From positions 24,322,626 to 24,386,625 of the forward strand of contig JBBMOA010000009.1 in assembly GCA_037954235.1 (NCBI GenBank): 64,000 nt of DNA, given 5' to 3'. Position numbers and translations under genes: made by a program. The DNA comes from Aulostomus chinensis. Taxonomy: Eukaryota > Chordata > Actinopteri > Syngnathiformes > Aulostomidae. Below are positions 11,426 through 23,227 of this stretch, one piece after another; position 1 is the stretch's first letter, and every line of letters starts with the position of its first letter. The notes beneath the pieces are model-generated. The model made no database searches. It was given only the letters and a program-made list of their open reading frames with translations, and was not told the DNA's origin.

Positions 11426-11584
11426 ATTAGTTTCCTCTTGATAAATCTCCTCCCCCTCCTCCTCTATATCCTCACTGTCTCCAAATTTAGAGATGTACTA
11501 ATGAGGCGAGTCCTCCATCTTCTGTAGAGTTTGCATGCAGTTCTGTGAGGGAAGTCTGACACAGGACTTAAGCAGCTGTCACAC
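11426..11584 (-). other. prdm2: prdm2 large-exon leader with upstream ORF and in-frame stop
   Basis: A strong minus-strand acceptor (pyrimidine tract ending TTATTAG) opens the exon at 11,584. An upstream ATG at 11,516-11,518 reads MEDSPH and then TAG at 11,498-11,500. After the TAG the same frame stays open for 24 acidic codons (YISKFGDSEDIEEEGEE...) up to the ATG of the long frame. Mammalian PRDM2 is also acidic just before its first fingers, so these codons look like former coding sequence. Alternatively the AG of this TAG could be a weak splice acceptor joining the segment to upstream coding exons. Confidence 0.5.
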
Positions 11585-11989
11585 CTAATAACAGGGAAAT
11601 ACAGAAAAAGAAAGTCAAGATAGGAAACCAACTCATTTTGCAGCTGAACGGCACCAAATTAACATCCATCTACACCTTTGCAGTCCAATTACTCACACTT
11701 CACACTGACAAATAAATAAAATCACACGTAACTGTTTTAATTGCCTGCTTTATCTATTAACTTTGTGAAGTACAATACAGTCATTAATTCAAAACATGGT
11801 TCAACAAATGATGCGTTTTCCTTTCCACCCGCAAAAGCACTTCTAAACAAAAACAAAACAAAAGAACAACTACATAAACATTTCTGTTTGCAATTTCATG
11901 GCAAGGAAAATGTATCCTGTTGTACAGAAGAGTATAAGGACCGCCCATGAGAAAAAAAAAGGAGGAGGTGGATTTTCTTTCATCCCGCA

Positions 11990-12350
11990 CTTCAAGTAAA
12001 GTCGAAATGTCGAGAAAAAAAAAAGCTGAAATGTCGAGAATGAAGTCAAAATACAATGTCGAGAAAAAAGTCGAGATATAATGTCTTGAATGAATGTCTC
12101 GAATTCTCTTCCAAGCTCGTGTGGTTTATCGTTCGGAACACTCGCAGTTTTTGGCACAGTCCCTTCTAAGTCCTAATACTGATAACTACAGTGTGTTTGA
12201 GAGCTAAAAGAGAGTATTTCTTTGTTACTAAAGCCGAGTGTAAAGTATCGTTTCACCAGTTCATCTAACTGCCTGCGCCGCATTTTGTAGAAGCAGTCAC
12301 ATGCACTGGTTGTTATAGTCTCAAAAGGTCGACTTTATTCTCAACGTTAT
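11990..12350. repeat. Tandem GTCGA-type motif with inverted copy (non-autonomous element?)
   Basis: Degenerate copies of a roughly 20-bp motif (AAGTCGAAATGTCGAGAA) run from about 12,000 to 12,105. A reverse-oriented relative (AGGTCGACTTTATTCTCAAC) occurs at about 12,325-12,346. The arrangement suggests a small inverted-repeat transposon in the intron just upstream of the large prdm2 exon. I have seen this motif style in fish genomes but cannot name the family. Confidence 0.4.
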
Positions 12351-13146
12351 ATAAGTGCAAGATGAAATACAAAAATCTACCTCCTCTCATTTTTGTTCTC
12401 TTATGGGTGGCCCTAATACGATTCCGTACTGTTGTACCTTTACTAACAGTTATAACAAAATAATGGGAAATATGGAGTTTAAAAAAAAGTGCAGTACTTC
12501 TACTGTCTTGAGATAGTTTTACATTTAGGTTTTAATGGTACTGGCCAGTTCCCACAAATCAAACCATATGTGTTCTAGGGTTGAGTGTTATTCTCATCGG
12601 AACTGTACGTGGAATTTATATATCGTACCCAACAGTGCCTTACTTCCCTTAAAAGACACACAATTTTGGGCTTTTCTTCAGCTGAAACAAAACAGTCCAT
12701 GAGTCTTCCTTTCCAGGAGAACTGCTAACGCTAGCTGCAGCTGCTGCATGGGACTTTAGCCTTCAGCTTTTAGATTTTCTGTTTGACCGAATGTCTCTTC
12801 AGCTTAGATCTGTCACCATGGAAAATTTTGCTGTGCGCATTGTTCACATCAGACGACATATTTAAAAGGTTAAACCTACTTATTTCCTTGACTGTGTTGG
12901 GTTTGAACATGCAGCAGCAATAATTTTACATCTTTCTCTCTCCCTTTACAACATGTATTTTACTCTCCCACTCAAACACACTCGAAGGCATCAACATTTT
13001 GTTGATTTATTATAACATCATCCTTCAGCAATATGGAGAGTTCGTTCCCTTTATAACATATGTTAAATGGTGAATTATCTAGTTAGTTAAAATGAAATGT
13101 TAAAAAAAAACGCTGCGACAAAGAGTAAATTATCACATCATCTTAC

Positions 13147-13204
13147 CATCTCAGTGGTCAGTGCAGAGCAGAAGGTGTGTTCTGATTTACAGATGAGCGC
13201 CACT
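13147..13204 (-). other. prdm2: Candidate internal 5' exon of prdm2
   Basis: The 58-nt segment is bounded by a good acceptor (CTTCTTCCAACAG) and a good donor (ATG|GTAAGA). One frame is open (VALICKSEHTF...) but matches nothing I know in PRDM2, so it is best read as leader sequence. Confidence 0.4.
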
Positions 13205-13956
13205 CTGTTGGAAGAAGATGGCAGAGTGTATTGATTTGATGCTTGTGGTCAAAAACAGAATGTTAGAAAGCACAAATCAGTCATGACTATCAGCTGTTTT
13301 CCTGAATCAGCTAACAAAGGATCCACTTCTTGTAACAATGCTATTTCAGTACTGTGGTTTTTCCTAAATCCCCTGTTACCACCACTAATACCAGTCCCAT
13401 CATTCTTCTACTGAGCTAATTTATTACAAATGGGTGTGATGGTGCATTTTAACATTTACCTACAGCTTTGGAGCACAAAATGGCAGCCCTATCATGTGGA
13501 TCATACTCTTTCATGTGCTTTATATGACTGCATGTTCACATATAAGATAAAACTAGATGTCCAAGTCTTCCGGTTTACTCTCTTTATATATTAGCCCAGC
13601 TTAACTAGGCGCAATCGCAGACACAAGCGCATACGAGAGGAAATAAAAACAAGGATTGTAATTTAGAGTTTATGCAGATATGTATATTTTCAAGAAGTGG
13701 ATGGCTTTGATGCACAATTAAAAACAGTCGAGGCATCAAAGTAATCAAATCGAAAATTGGCCATGCCCAGGCCTACGTGACTGTTTTGGACAGTTTTAAT
13801 ATTCAACTTGTGTTTGCAGAAAAAAAAAGCGCAATAATAGGCATCTTTATATGACATATAATGTTGCCTCGGCTTACTATGAGTAACCGTTTTTAATTTA
13901 AAAAATATTCCAGGAGAGTGTTAGTGGTGGTGTAGGTTCCCATGCATCTGCCTAAC

Positions 13957-14054
13957 CTGGTTGGATGACGCTCCCCCGTCCTTGCACCATTGCTAGCTGG
14001 TCACCAAACACGTCGTCGCAGTTGCGTTTAGCTACAGAAGCTGCTAGCTCGCCC
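13957..14054 (-). other. prdm2: Candidate 5' exon of prdm2
   Basis: The acceptor-like CTGACCTTTCAG precedes 14,054 and the donor CAG|GTTAGG follows 13,957, giving a 98-nt exon. Spliced to 13,204 it would contain a short upstream ORF starting MVQGRG. The support is splice signals only. Confidence 0.3.
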
Positions 14055-14173
14055 ACTGAAAGGTCAGCTGGCTCCCCTAAATTCATCTACCGCTAGCCTT
14101 CACATGCAAGAAATACCTTTATAAATTTAAAATAAATGGTAGTCGTCGATAATCCGCACAAGGTGCCTCTTAC

Positions 14174-14330
14174 CAGTTGAAAAAAAAATTAGTTGCTATC
14201 GGCCATTAAGGCTTTATCAACATCGGTACGCTGCTACGTTAGCTACATTGCTAACTAGCAAACCCTGGCTAGTGGCTATATTGAGGAAACAATTACACTA
14301 CACGAGCGTAACGTTTTCCATCACTCTCAC
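14174..14330 (-). promoter_or_regulatory. prdm2: Candidate prdm2 first exon and promoter region
   Basis: A donor AACTG|GTAAGA lies at 14,173. The sequence upstream is rich in GCTAGC/TTAGC motifs and has several CpGs compared with the AT-rich surroundings, as often seen near fish transcription starts. No TATA box is convincing. The start site is a guess. Confidence 0.3.
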
Positions 14331-14589
14331 CGTTTCAGTACTTACTCTCATTTAGTATGTACTTGTGTTTGCAGCCAAAGAGCCGTACAACAGTTGTATA
14401 TTCCTCTTGTGCAGGTTGTAAACAGCTGTGTTCCTTTAACGTACCAACAAGGCTCCTGTGTCCTAATTGGTTGAGAGATATGGATGTCAAATTTTGACCA
14501 ATCAGCAACAGGTTTGTTAAAGCGTCGAGGGAAATAAAAGGAAAAAAAACAACAACAACCGTCAAACCAAAAAGCAGCTGTCACCTTTG

Positions 14590-17500
14590 ACTAAAATGGA
14601 AATATTATAAATACGAATTGGCGTGTCATTGCCAATGCAGAAATGCACGCATCTTATTCTTATTCAAATATATACAAAACGTCTACCTAAAATATTAGTT
14701 ATTCATATTATTTCCTCCAGGTTATATTAATCTGATATGACAGACTCTGTTCTTAAAACTATCAGTTTGAATTTTGTTTAAACCTGTCATTGTCAGTTTT
14801 ATAATGTTTGCTGTCTGTAACCACATCTTATTTCTTGCAGTGTATCGTGATCCCCTGTAGATGGCGCAATATTAAAGGCTCTAAATATAAAGAGGGTGGT
14901 ATATTTGTTATGTGTACTTTGTGGAATATACAGTGACTTGTCATTCATATTAACAGTGAATAAATTTCTACAGGAACCACATTTTCTAATATTAGTAATA
15001 TTTTCCCAAAATTAGCATGCTCCAAAGTGAACACGTACATCTTTGCTAATCAAGACATAGTAGTATTTTATTTTAATCTACATCTGCATATATATATTTT
15101 GTGTACTAATGCTTATTTTTAATTCATTCATTTTAAGGTCACTGGAAGGTCATTTTTCCAACTGTTGGGTTTCCTTTGTGAACTCTGTTTCACAGCTGCA
15201 GAGAACTGAAGCCAAACGCGGCTGGCAGATTTACGATTCATGTTATGTGCTGTTATGCATTCTCATCCCCCCAAACTAATTCTCTATTTTCTCCAACAAT
15301 TGTCTATAGAACTGGTTCATATAAACCTCACACCTACACTGATAGAAAGTTATCCCCTTGCCCCACAGGCGGCATTATTTCCACCCACAGATTCATGCCA
15401 ACATAAAAGAAAGTCTTTGAAAGAATCTGTAGGAGTTCACCAGATGCACATGTACATTCACGACATTGTGCGGCACATGGGTGGTGTTCTCATGACACAA
15501 GCGTCACGTGTCTCCTGTTGAACTTTGTGTTTCGATGTTAAACTAGAGTCTTGATCTCTTGTCAGACTTTATTACCTCCCGGATTCCCAAACTTTTAACA
15601 GGATCCCAATGAATGATGAAGAACTCCTATAAGTCTTCCATAACTCATGATATGAAGAAACAATAAGTTGCAGTGTCAGCTTAGAATTAATTTGGTGACG
15701 CGCAGACACTTCTTTAAAAGCAGAGTCAGTCCGGACATGCCCGAGGCTCTGGCATGTCTTTCACATTGGAGGGGAACTGCAGCTGTGGAATTATGATGAG
15801 TAGGTCATGATTGGGTCTGCTGGTCGACACATTTGTCAAATCATCGTATAAGCAGGTGATGACCGCCTGGAACAGTGTCAAACACATGTTGTCGTATGAG
15901 CTTTGCTAGAACTGAGCACGCAGCCCTGTGGGAGTATATTTGTGTGTGTTTACTTGTTTTAGATATAAGGTTATTATTTTTATAACATCTTAATGCAACA
16001 TGTTGTGGTGAGTGTGTGTATTTTCATACTTGCTCTGTGTCAAGTGAGTACATCCAGTGTGTGACTTCTAGGAAGCAAACTACTTGAGAAACATCATCTG
16101 CCTCGGAACACAATCCCAACTCGTTTCAAGGCCAAATTTAAGGTCAACGTATGTATCTAGATCCGACGCACGCAATCCTCTCCGTACTATTTGTTGACAT
16201 GAACATGGAAACCAAAATCTCGTGCATTCAAAGATTGAGATTCCTGAGGATGAACATGCTCATTTTGACATTTTAGGACAGTGTGAAATCCCTGTGCAGC
16301 TGTGGCATTGATCATATGACTCCTTTTTTGTCATGCAATTATTTGTTACATCACTTCTAATGTGAGTATTGCAGACAATGTGAGTATTAATGATCTCGTG
16401 GTTAGTCTTTGATATATTTTTTTTTTCTCACCAAACACTCATTAAAATGAAAAAAAAGAAAAAGATGGTGACTAATATTTTTGAGAGCGTCTTTGAAAAG
16501 CAAAGAGGAAACCGAGAGCAACTGAAACAAAGCATGTCCTAGATTATGCACGGTGGCGTATCCTGTGGCAGTGGGCACCTGTTTGTGCCAGTGACTTTGC
16601 GCACAATGAAACACTCACCATCCACATGAACATATAGGACAAGAGAGACAAAGAGGGAGGGGTTCTCCACAATGTGTCTGTGTATTCCACCGATCAGTGA
16701 GCAGGACTTTGCTATGAAACAATAAGGGTCTCTATAGAAAGTGTGCGGACAAAGCCTTGCCTGTGACAGACAACATGTCATGTTACTGGGACAATCACTT
16801 TTTAGTGCCACATGTGGAAAGCCAGATGTGCAGAGACGGACATGCTAACACAAATGACAACTGTAAAGTACAGAAAGACATTATAGGCTACTGTATGTGC
16901 ACCCAACTATAACACATACCGACACACACGCACACGCACACTCCCTCACCACGCCCCTGCCAATAATCCTGTAAAGTACAATAAAAACACATGTGCCTTC
17001 CTCTCACTTCTGCACACACACATTTAGAGATGCACCCTGACCCCCATAAAGTAACACACCATATGCACAGATACAGTGCACGCACTCATACATACCACAC
17101 ACACATCATCAATCCTTCTCCTCTTACAGTCTCAATCTCACCGCTGCCACACACAGCAAGTCAACTCCCCGTATCGTCCACACCATCTTGGACAGCGCGC
17201 ACAAACACACTACGTGTCTTTGCCTGTCACCCAACCTTGTGCCCCCCCCCCCCAACTTCATCCCTCACTCCTCCACCTCCTCCATCCACACTCTGGCCCA
17301 GCTGTCTCCGGCACTCAAAGCTTATGGGCCTGTGGGATGATATTTTCCTCATGAGATCCCTGCGCTCTGCGGCGCTCCTTGCATGCACGCCGGCAGATCT
17401 ACAGAAAGCTGCGCAACTTCTGTCACTGCAGGATAGCGTTCATGCCAACACTATGAGATGAAGAGCATCTGCTTGTTTTCATTAGTGCCTATATGAATAC

Positions 17501-17905
17501 TCTATTGTATCCTTTGAACAATAATCACTCACTTCCTGAATATTCAGCCCCCTCAAACCATGTGTTCATTTATGCTTTTCAAACATCATGAGTGGTTTTA
17601 TTACAGCTCTGATTTGAGGGAACTTGATATCCAAAAATAGTCGTTTAATATGGTCAGCTGACGTGACTAAGTATGACGCATTAGTCCAGCATGTTCCCTC
17701 TGTGTTTTCCCTTCGTACTCCACTTTCTTCCCACAATCCAAATACATGAAGGGCCTTTGATCTTCTTTTCTATAGTCTGCTTCTCACTCAAGCCTCGACT
17801 CCATGTCTGCCGGATGGATGTTTTGAGCTACACACGGAAGAGGAATCTATTCCAATATGCTGCGATACCCGTTTACATCAATAAGTATTTTTTTAAATTT
17901 TTTTC
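14590..17905. other. Intergenic between pdpn and prdm2, no gene seen
   Basis: No exon or RNA gene is recognisable on either strand. The part around 16,900-17,300 is CA- and CT-rich low-complexity DNA that produces long but meaningless open frames. Confidence 0.5.
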
Positions 17906-18090
17906 AAATTTGCCACAAATGTACACTGGGACATGAGGCTGAGCTGCAAGCTTTTGGGGGTCAAAGGTGAATGTCATTGTCTCGACACATGAATGGGATA
18001 TCTAAGGAATCTTGAGTATAGCACAAAAATGGACCTGGACTCAAAGATGGCCATAAAACCTCAAAAGTCAAGGTCACTGTCACACATTGG
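17905..18090 (+). repeat. Dispersed fish repeat carrying TCAAGGTCA, copy 1
   Basis: Blocks such as CACAAATGT.CACTGGGA..TGAGG and the end AAGTCAAGGTCACTGTCAC recur at 50,860-51,070. These are two diverged copies of one interspersed family. The end contains TCAAGGTCA at 18,068-18,076. Confidence 0.55.
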
Positions 18091-18179
18091 GAGGTAGACA
18101 ACCACTATGCAGCGTTTCTAGTTTATTTTTGGGTACTTTAATGGCCCCTAAAGGGAAATCCGACTCGTCATTTTTATCG

Positions 18180-18330
18180 GCCCTCGTGAGCACACATTAT
18201 CCAAAGCCGTTGAGAAACAGGATGCCTCGCTCAAGGGCACTTCAGCTGTGTTTAATGTTCTGCTCTTATTTTTCATTCCAAGGAACTGAACCACTGACCT
18301 TCTGGTCGTGGGCCAGCTTCTTCATCCTTA
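18180..18330 (+). mobile_element. Degenerate SINE remnant
   Basis: The phrases CTCGCTCAAGGGCACTTCAG and CTGACCTTCTGGTCGTGGGCCAGC resemble the middle and end of a common fish tRNA-type SINE. The head is missing or unrecognisable. Confidence 0.35.
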
Positions 18331-18339
18331 ATTCACATT

Positions 18340-20222
18340 AATATTTCCTATTATTGACAAACAAATGACTCACATTTGTTTCTGTTGTGTTTCTTAATTA
18401 TTTTTTAATTGTAGAAAAACCCAACATTGCTTTTTACAACAAATCTTCTTTGTTAGGAGATTTTAGTAGAAACTAGATAGCCAAGGGGATTATTTATGTA
18501 GATTGTGAACTAAGTTTTCTTTCCTCAGGTGTAGATTTTTTCAAAATGACCAAAAGTATATGTGATGTGGGCTGAATCTTGTTATTTTGTTGTTGTTTTA
18601 TCCCATTTAGACCCGATGCTACACAAGGATGCCACAATGCCATACTGAAGGTTTTTCGGGTCATTTTTAGAATCAAATGGGTTTTTTCTTTTTCATTTTT
18701 CTGGTGGACTCCGCTAGTTTATTATTCTGTATCATGAATACTTTTTGTTCAGCATTATATGTTTCACATCCTTTCTTTGTTGGATAATCTGACGTAAGAA
18801 CAGCTCTAAAACGCTTAAAGGGAACAAACAACAAAAAGTCCAAGCTTTGCAAGCCAAATGTGAAGGTAGACAACCTCACAAATAGAAGAAAAAAGAATGA
18901 CTGTGTTGCCTGGATCATATTTAGACCCGTCTCTATAAACTATTATAATTAAACAGAGTTACCAGTCAGCCTACAGGATTCTTCTGTGTGGAACAAATCA
19001 TAAACAGGCAGGTAAGAGGTCTAGTTTTGTGGAGAAAACAAGGAGAAACACACATTTTTCTGATGAGTCAAAGCACACCGGTGTGGTTTCATTTGGAGGG
19101 AAAGATGTTGCCTCATAAATGGCTTGAGCTGAGCGATTTCTTCCTTCCTCAGTTTGCAGTCAACTCTTGACAACCACAGTAAAGTGGAAGGGGACTTTGT
19201 GTGGTGTATACACACACACAAAACCATGGAGAACTTCCGCACACTCAGCTCATATTTATGCCTGCACGCCACAAAAACAGACTGGTCTGATGATTAAATA
19301 TGAGACATGGACGGTGTGTGTAATAATCATGCTTCGCGAATCCGACTCTGTGAATCACATGCTTTTATTGCATGTCTTAAAAACTGCTACAGCATGATTT
19401 AAAATGTGATCATCTGCACAGTCCACACAGGGGTTTAGCACTCTGAGTCCCTCTGTAAATGCACATGATCAATGCTGGTCCCACCCAGGAAGTGACCCCG
19501 CCCTGCAGTGATGTACAGAATTCCCCGTTGGTGAAGAGGAGAGAGCGAGCTTCACAGCCGCTGCCCATAGCCGCACCATCTGCTCCTCTCAAAAGACTCC
19601 ATTGTTCCCAACAGGCTGAGGAGAGAGAGCAAGCTAAAGGCAGTTATGAAGCTTGCCGGTGGGGCAGAGGCTGAGGCGGTGGGCGTTGGGCCGCTGCCTA
19701 AAACCACATGGAGGAGCGGGAGCCAGACACAGAGCATCTCTGTGCGACTCGCAGCCTACTGCTGGAGCCTTGCCTCAGCTTAACAGCACCGTATGAAAAA
19801 CTGCACAACATGACATAAAAAAAAAAAAAAAAAAAAAACGCACCTAACTGTCAGGGGCTTAACTGTCTCAACGGTCTGGGGCCACATGGGCTGCCATATT
19901 TGGTGCTTGTTTGTTTCCTCTCTGAAAAGTTGTTTTTAAGTTTTGAATCTGCAGCATTACTTGAACAGGCCAATCAGAGCAGCTGACTGAATGCTGCCCC
20001 TGTGGAAGCTGTTAATGATGTGTACAAGCACTTGGAAACAGAAACGTGTCATGAGATTTCAATCGTCACATGTATTTTGGACAGACTTGAGGCTAAATAC
20101 CCAAGAATGTGCGAATTTTTTCAGCATCAACACGGCAACTATGTCATCTAATTGATAGGATGCGGTGAGGCCAATTTATTTGATTCACACATATCTTCAT
20201 GCACAAAAGACAAAGGGCTGCT
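18340..20222. other. Intergenic downstream of pdpn, no gene seen
   Basis: No domain-bearing frame was found. A 20-base A run lies near 19,818-19,838. The stretch ends at the predicted pdpn poly(A) site. Confidence 0.45.
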
Positions 20223-20242
20223 TTTTAGTGAGTTTTCAGTTT

Positions 20243-20248
20243 TTTATT
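20243..20248 (-). terminator. pdpn: pdpn polyadenylation signal
   Basis: AATAAA on the minus strand within CAATAAAAAACTG. It is the only canonical hexamer I found downstream of the pdpn stop in this region, giving a 3' UTR of about 1.6 kb. Confidence 0.55.
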
Positions 20249-21601
20249 GAAACAGTATGAACAAAAAAAAAAAGAAACACTGCAATTAAATAAAAGGGTT
20301 CAAACAAATCCGACGGCACAAATTAAAGAACTTGTATAATGTGGCAAAGCAGAAGGGAGAAAATCAAACATGTCGTTGCAAACATTTGCAGTGTCTTAAG
20401 CCTATTCATGAAACATTACATCACTCATTCAGTGCACATATTAAACGAGTTGGTAAAGCAAGCAGAGCTAAGCTTCATTATTTGTACACCCATTTATGCA
20501 CACTTACAATTGCAAAAATAACACAACCAGGCATTTCGGCCTAACACTGAGCACTAAATCTAAGTTTTAGCTCAATTTTTAAAGACTGATCTGGTGATCT
20601 AACTATTGACAGTCAAGACAATGCTATCACTATGTATAACAACGGCTGGCTGTGTGTAAGCCGCGTAAGGAACACACTTTGGCGAGGAAGCCAGAAGAGG
20701 TTTTTTTGTTTTGTTTTGTTTTTTTTAGAATGGGTGGCAATTTAAAAGTAGAGTCAGTTCACATTAATAATGCACTTCAGAAGTTAAAATCCTCCTAGAG
20801 AATACCAGAGACAGTGGCACAAACCCTTCTGCTAAATTTCACAGATATGTATTAGGTTTTTCTATGTCAGTGTTAAAGTAGGCAGAATGTCACGTTACTG
20901 TTGCAAATGAGGGTGCCTTTTCTTCGATTGGAGCGCCACTCCGGCCCAGAGAGCTCGTCTCGGAACAACTTCTGCACACGGTGCTTCATATAGTTGGCCG
21001 ACGTATTAGGGATTCTGGCTACGTGAGGAAATGTTCGGCAGGGGTGTGTGTGTGGGGGGTACTTTAAAACAATAGCCTCAGGCTGCCTGTACGTGCAGTG
21101 TATTCCATAATATCAAATGCTAGCCTATGCAAGTGCAACATATGAGAAAGTCATTAGCTGTATACGTAGTCCCCTTGGATTGTATGTACATTCTGTGGAA
21201 TCTGTAAAAGTTGCTCCTGTTTCCCATCCGGCTCACATCTTTCTTGTGCATTTAATTTCCTTTTTGTTTTGTCAGTTTTTCCTGCATAAAGCCTTTTACT
21301 CCAAACCTCCATTTAAAATCGAAGCCAGTCCTAGCACTTTAAAGGAGAGCGTCTATTCCCTAGATGCCGGATAATCCCTCTTTTCTCCCTCATTCTTTTT
21401 AAAGAAACGCGTCTGAAAAGCCCTGAAATTTTTTGTGACATCTTGCCGTCACCTTGTTTTGTTCTGTCCGAGGGTTCGAAGTAGGAGGGGGACGGAGCCT
21501 TTTATATTGGTGGCTCCAGGGGGGGTAATTGTGGGTGGGTGAGTTGTGGGAGGAGAGGTGATGTTTGTTCATGTAGCCCTCTTGTCTCACATACATACAG
21601 T

Positions 21602-21649
21602 ACACACACACACACACACACACATACACACACACAAACACACACACAC
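21602..21649. repeat. (CA)n microsatellite
   Basis: Imperfect CA repeat with single T and A interruptions, inside the predicted pdpn 3' UTR. Confidence 0.9.
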
Positions 21650-21810
21650 TCCTTCCTCCCCCTCTTTTTGGCAACAGTCCAGAGTCCTGGTTGCATTCAT
21701 TTAGTTCTGGTGTCATGCTTGTTTAAAAGATTGGAAATTACGTCACAGTTCAGTAGTTCAGAATTTCCAGAACTTCTTTGAGCGCTCCTGCTGCTTGACC
21801 GGCTTTTTCT

Positions 21811-21817
21811 TCAAGGG
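21811..21817 (-). CDS. pdpn: pdpn last coding exon (Ser-Pro-stop)
   Basis: The acceptor TATCCTGCAG precedes 21,817. With the previous exon ending in phase 2 (TAC TC), the join reads TCC CCT TGA, so the protein ends KYSP. Mammalian podoplanin ends RYSP in the same way, one of the strongest clues to identity. Confidence 0.8.
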
Positions 21818-21919
21818 CTGCAGGATACAGAGAGAGAGTCAGTCGGGCTGATTTATTGCAGTTTATTTGCAAGTTAATTTAGTTTAGAGTTCAGTTAATC
21901 TTTCCATTATGATGGCACC

Positions 21920-22336
21920 CAGTGGTGGAAGAGGCACAGTTCCTCGACTTAAGTAGAAATACACACGCAACCCTTTACGGTTCAGCGGTATAGAAAATGG
22001 ATGTAAAAAGTAACAGCAACTGGCCAAAGTAACCATGAAAATTCTACTTGTATATAGGTATTTGTTATCATATACAATATTTGTGTTTTCCAATATTTAG
22101 GAATAATCAATCCCTAAATTTGAAAGAACACAATATATCAACTACATGTTCCCTCAAAGCTACGAGTTACAGATAGGCTTGGATTAATGTAGCAGAGTAA
22201 AAGTACTATTTCTAGTCCAAAATGTTGAGGAATTAAAATATAAAGTCCCCTACAATGAAAATGCTAAAGTAAAATACAGGAACCCGACACTGTGCTCAAG
22301 TCTACAGTATTCGGGTAAAAATATTTTCCACCACTG
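21920..22336. mobile_element. 417-bp non-autonomous DNA transposon with 11-bp terminal inverted repeats
   Basis: CAGTGGTGGAA at 21,920-21,930 is the exact reverse complement of TTCCACCACTG at 22,326-22,336. The interior carries the AGTAAAAGTAC/ACTTAAGTA style of sequence found in a very common fish MITE. No transposase frame is present. It sits in the last intron of pdpn. I see no clean target-site duplication, so the superfamily (hAT-like?) is unsure. Confidence 0.8.
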
Positions 22337-22947
22337 TGGGAACACAGACATGAACAACAAAATGTGTGTACATGAATAAAAGATTAAACACCTGGGTAAT
22401 ATACACAAAACAATCAACTTAATTAAATTAAATTTGACTTCAGAAATGAGATATCAAAAAACAAAAATGAGCAGTTGGCTTTGAAATGGGATTTGTCAGG
22501 ATTAGTTTGCCATTTATTTTAAAAGGTAACCAGGAATTTCTATGACCAAAAAGAACATGAAGACTCATAATTAGATCATGAAGTTAATGACTTTGTGTTG
22601 TTGCCCCCCCCTTTCTGACCACCTCAGGCCCACCCCCCAACCCCCGCCCCTCCTCGTCTCATGGCTGTTGAGACATCAAGCTGGTGTTGACCCTTGGCCA
22701 CAAGCTAATTTTATGCTAATAGAGCCACTTGTCATCATGGATGCCTAATGGGCTGCGGGGTCATGTGGACTGTGTGTCAGGAATAGGAAGCAACAACCAC
22801 CAAACTTTGTCAGTAGCTTTGGGGTAAAAGGGTCGTGGGGGGAGGTAGTTGGGTAGAGGATTACATGTTTAGCTGAAAGAATCGAAACGTGCGCTTTACA
22901 GATATCATTTCTTTTTTTGCAGGTTTTTTGTTCTTGGCAGCCCTGTG

Positions 22948-22970
22948 ACACACACACACACACACACACA
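22948..22970. repeat. (CA)n microsatellite
   Basis: About 11 CA units in the last pdpn intron. Confidence 0.9.
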
Positions 22971-23227
22971 AAACATGCTTCATCAGTAGCAGGACATGCA
23001 GCACATGATGTACTCTCAGGAGGAGCCGGTACTCTCCCAGCTCCATGACATCACTGCCTGTTTGATTCCATCACAGGATGCTGACTAAGAGCTGGAGTAT
23101 TTTCAGTCCATATTTAGAGGAAAACAGTAGTGATGACTCACTGAACAACATCAATATGGCTGCAATCACGTGGATTCAGTATGTGTGTGCACGTGTATAT
23201 GTTGGTGTCCACGGTGATAATACTCAC

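Larger units (their letters stand above)
7051..14300 (-). other. prdm2: prdm2 gene span (predicted)
   Basis: Proposed structure, in transcript order: a leader exon near 14,300-14,174; 14,054-13,957; 13,204-13,147; the large coding exon 11,584-7355; and a last exon from 7170. The upstream exons are predicted from splice signals only and appear non-coding with short upstream frames. No PR-domain exon was seen between 11.6 kb and the pdpn 3' end at 20.2 kb. From memory of the human map, pdpn lies just upstream in the same orientation, which supports the assignment and limits where missing exons could be. Confidence 0.55.
20225..21810 (-). other. pdpn: pdpn 3' UTR (predicted)
   Basis: Uninterrupted non-coding sequence runs from the pdpn TGA to the AATAAA at 20,243-20,248. 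It includes a CA microsatellite at 21,602-21,649, which is (UG)n in the transcript. Confidence 0.5.

Noticed and set aside
17691..17936. Open frame with hydrophobic start on the plus strand
   Set aside because: No domain or splice support, and it overlaps the start of a dispersed repeat.
21811..21817. Alternative frames of the last pdpn exon giving a Lys-rich (PLKKKPVKQQ) or a longer acidic tail
   Set aside because: The splice phase (2) forces TCC CCT TGA; the Ser-Pro-stop ending agrees with mammalian podoplanin.
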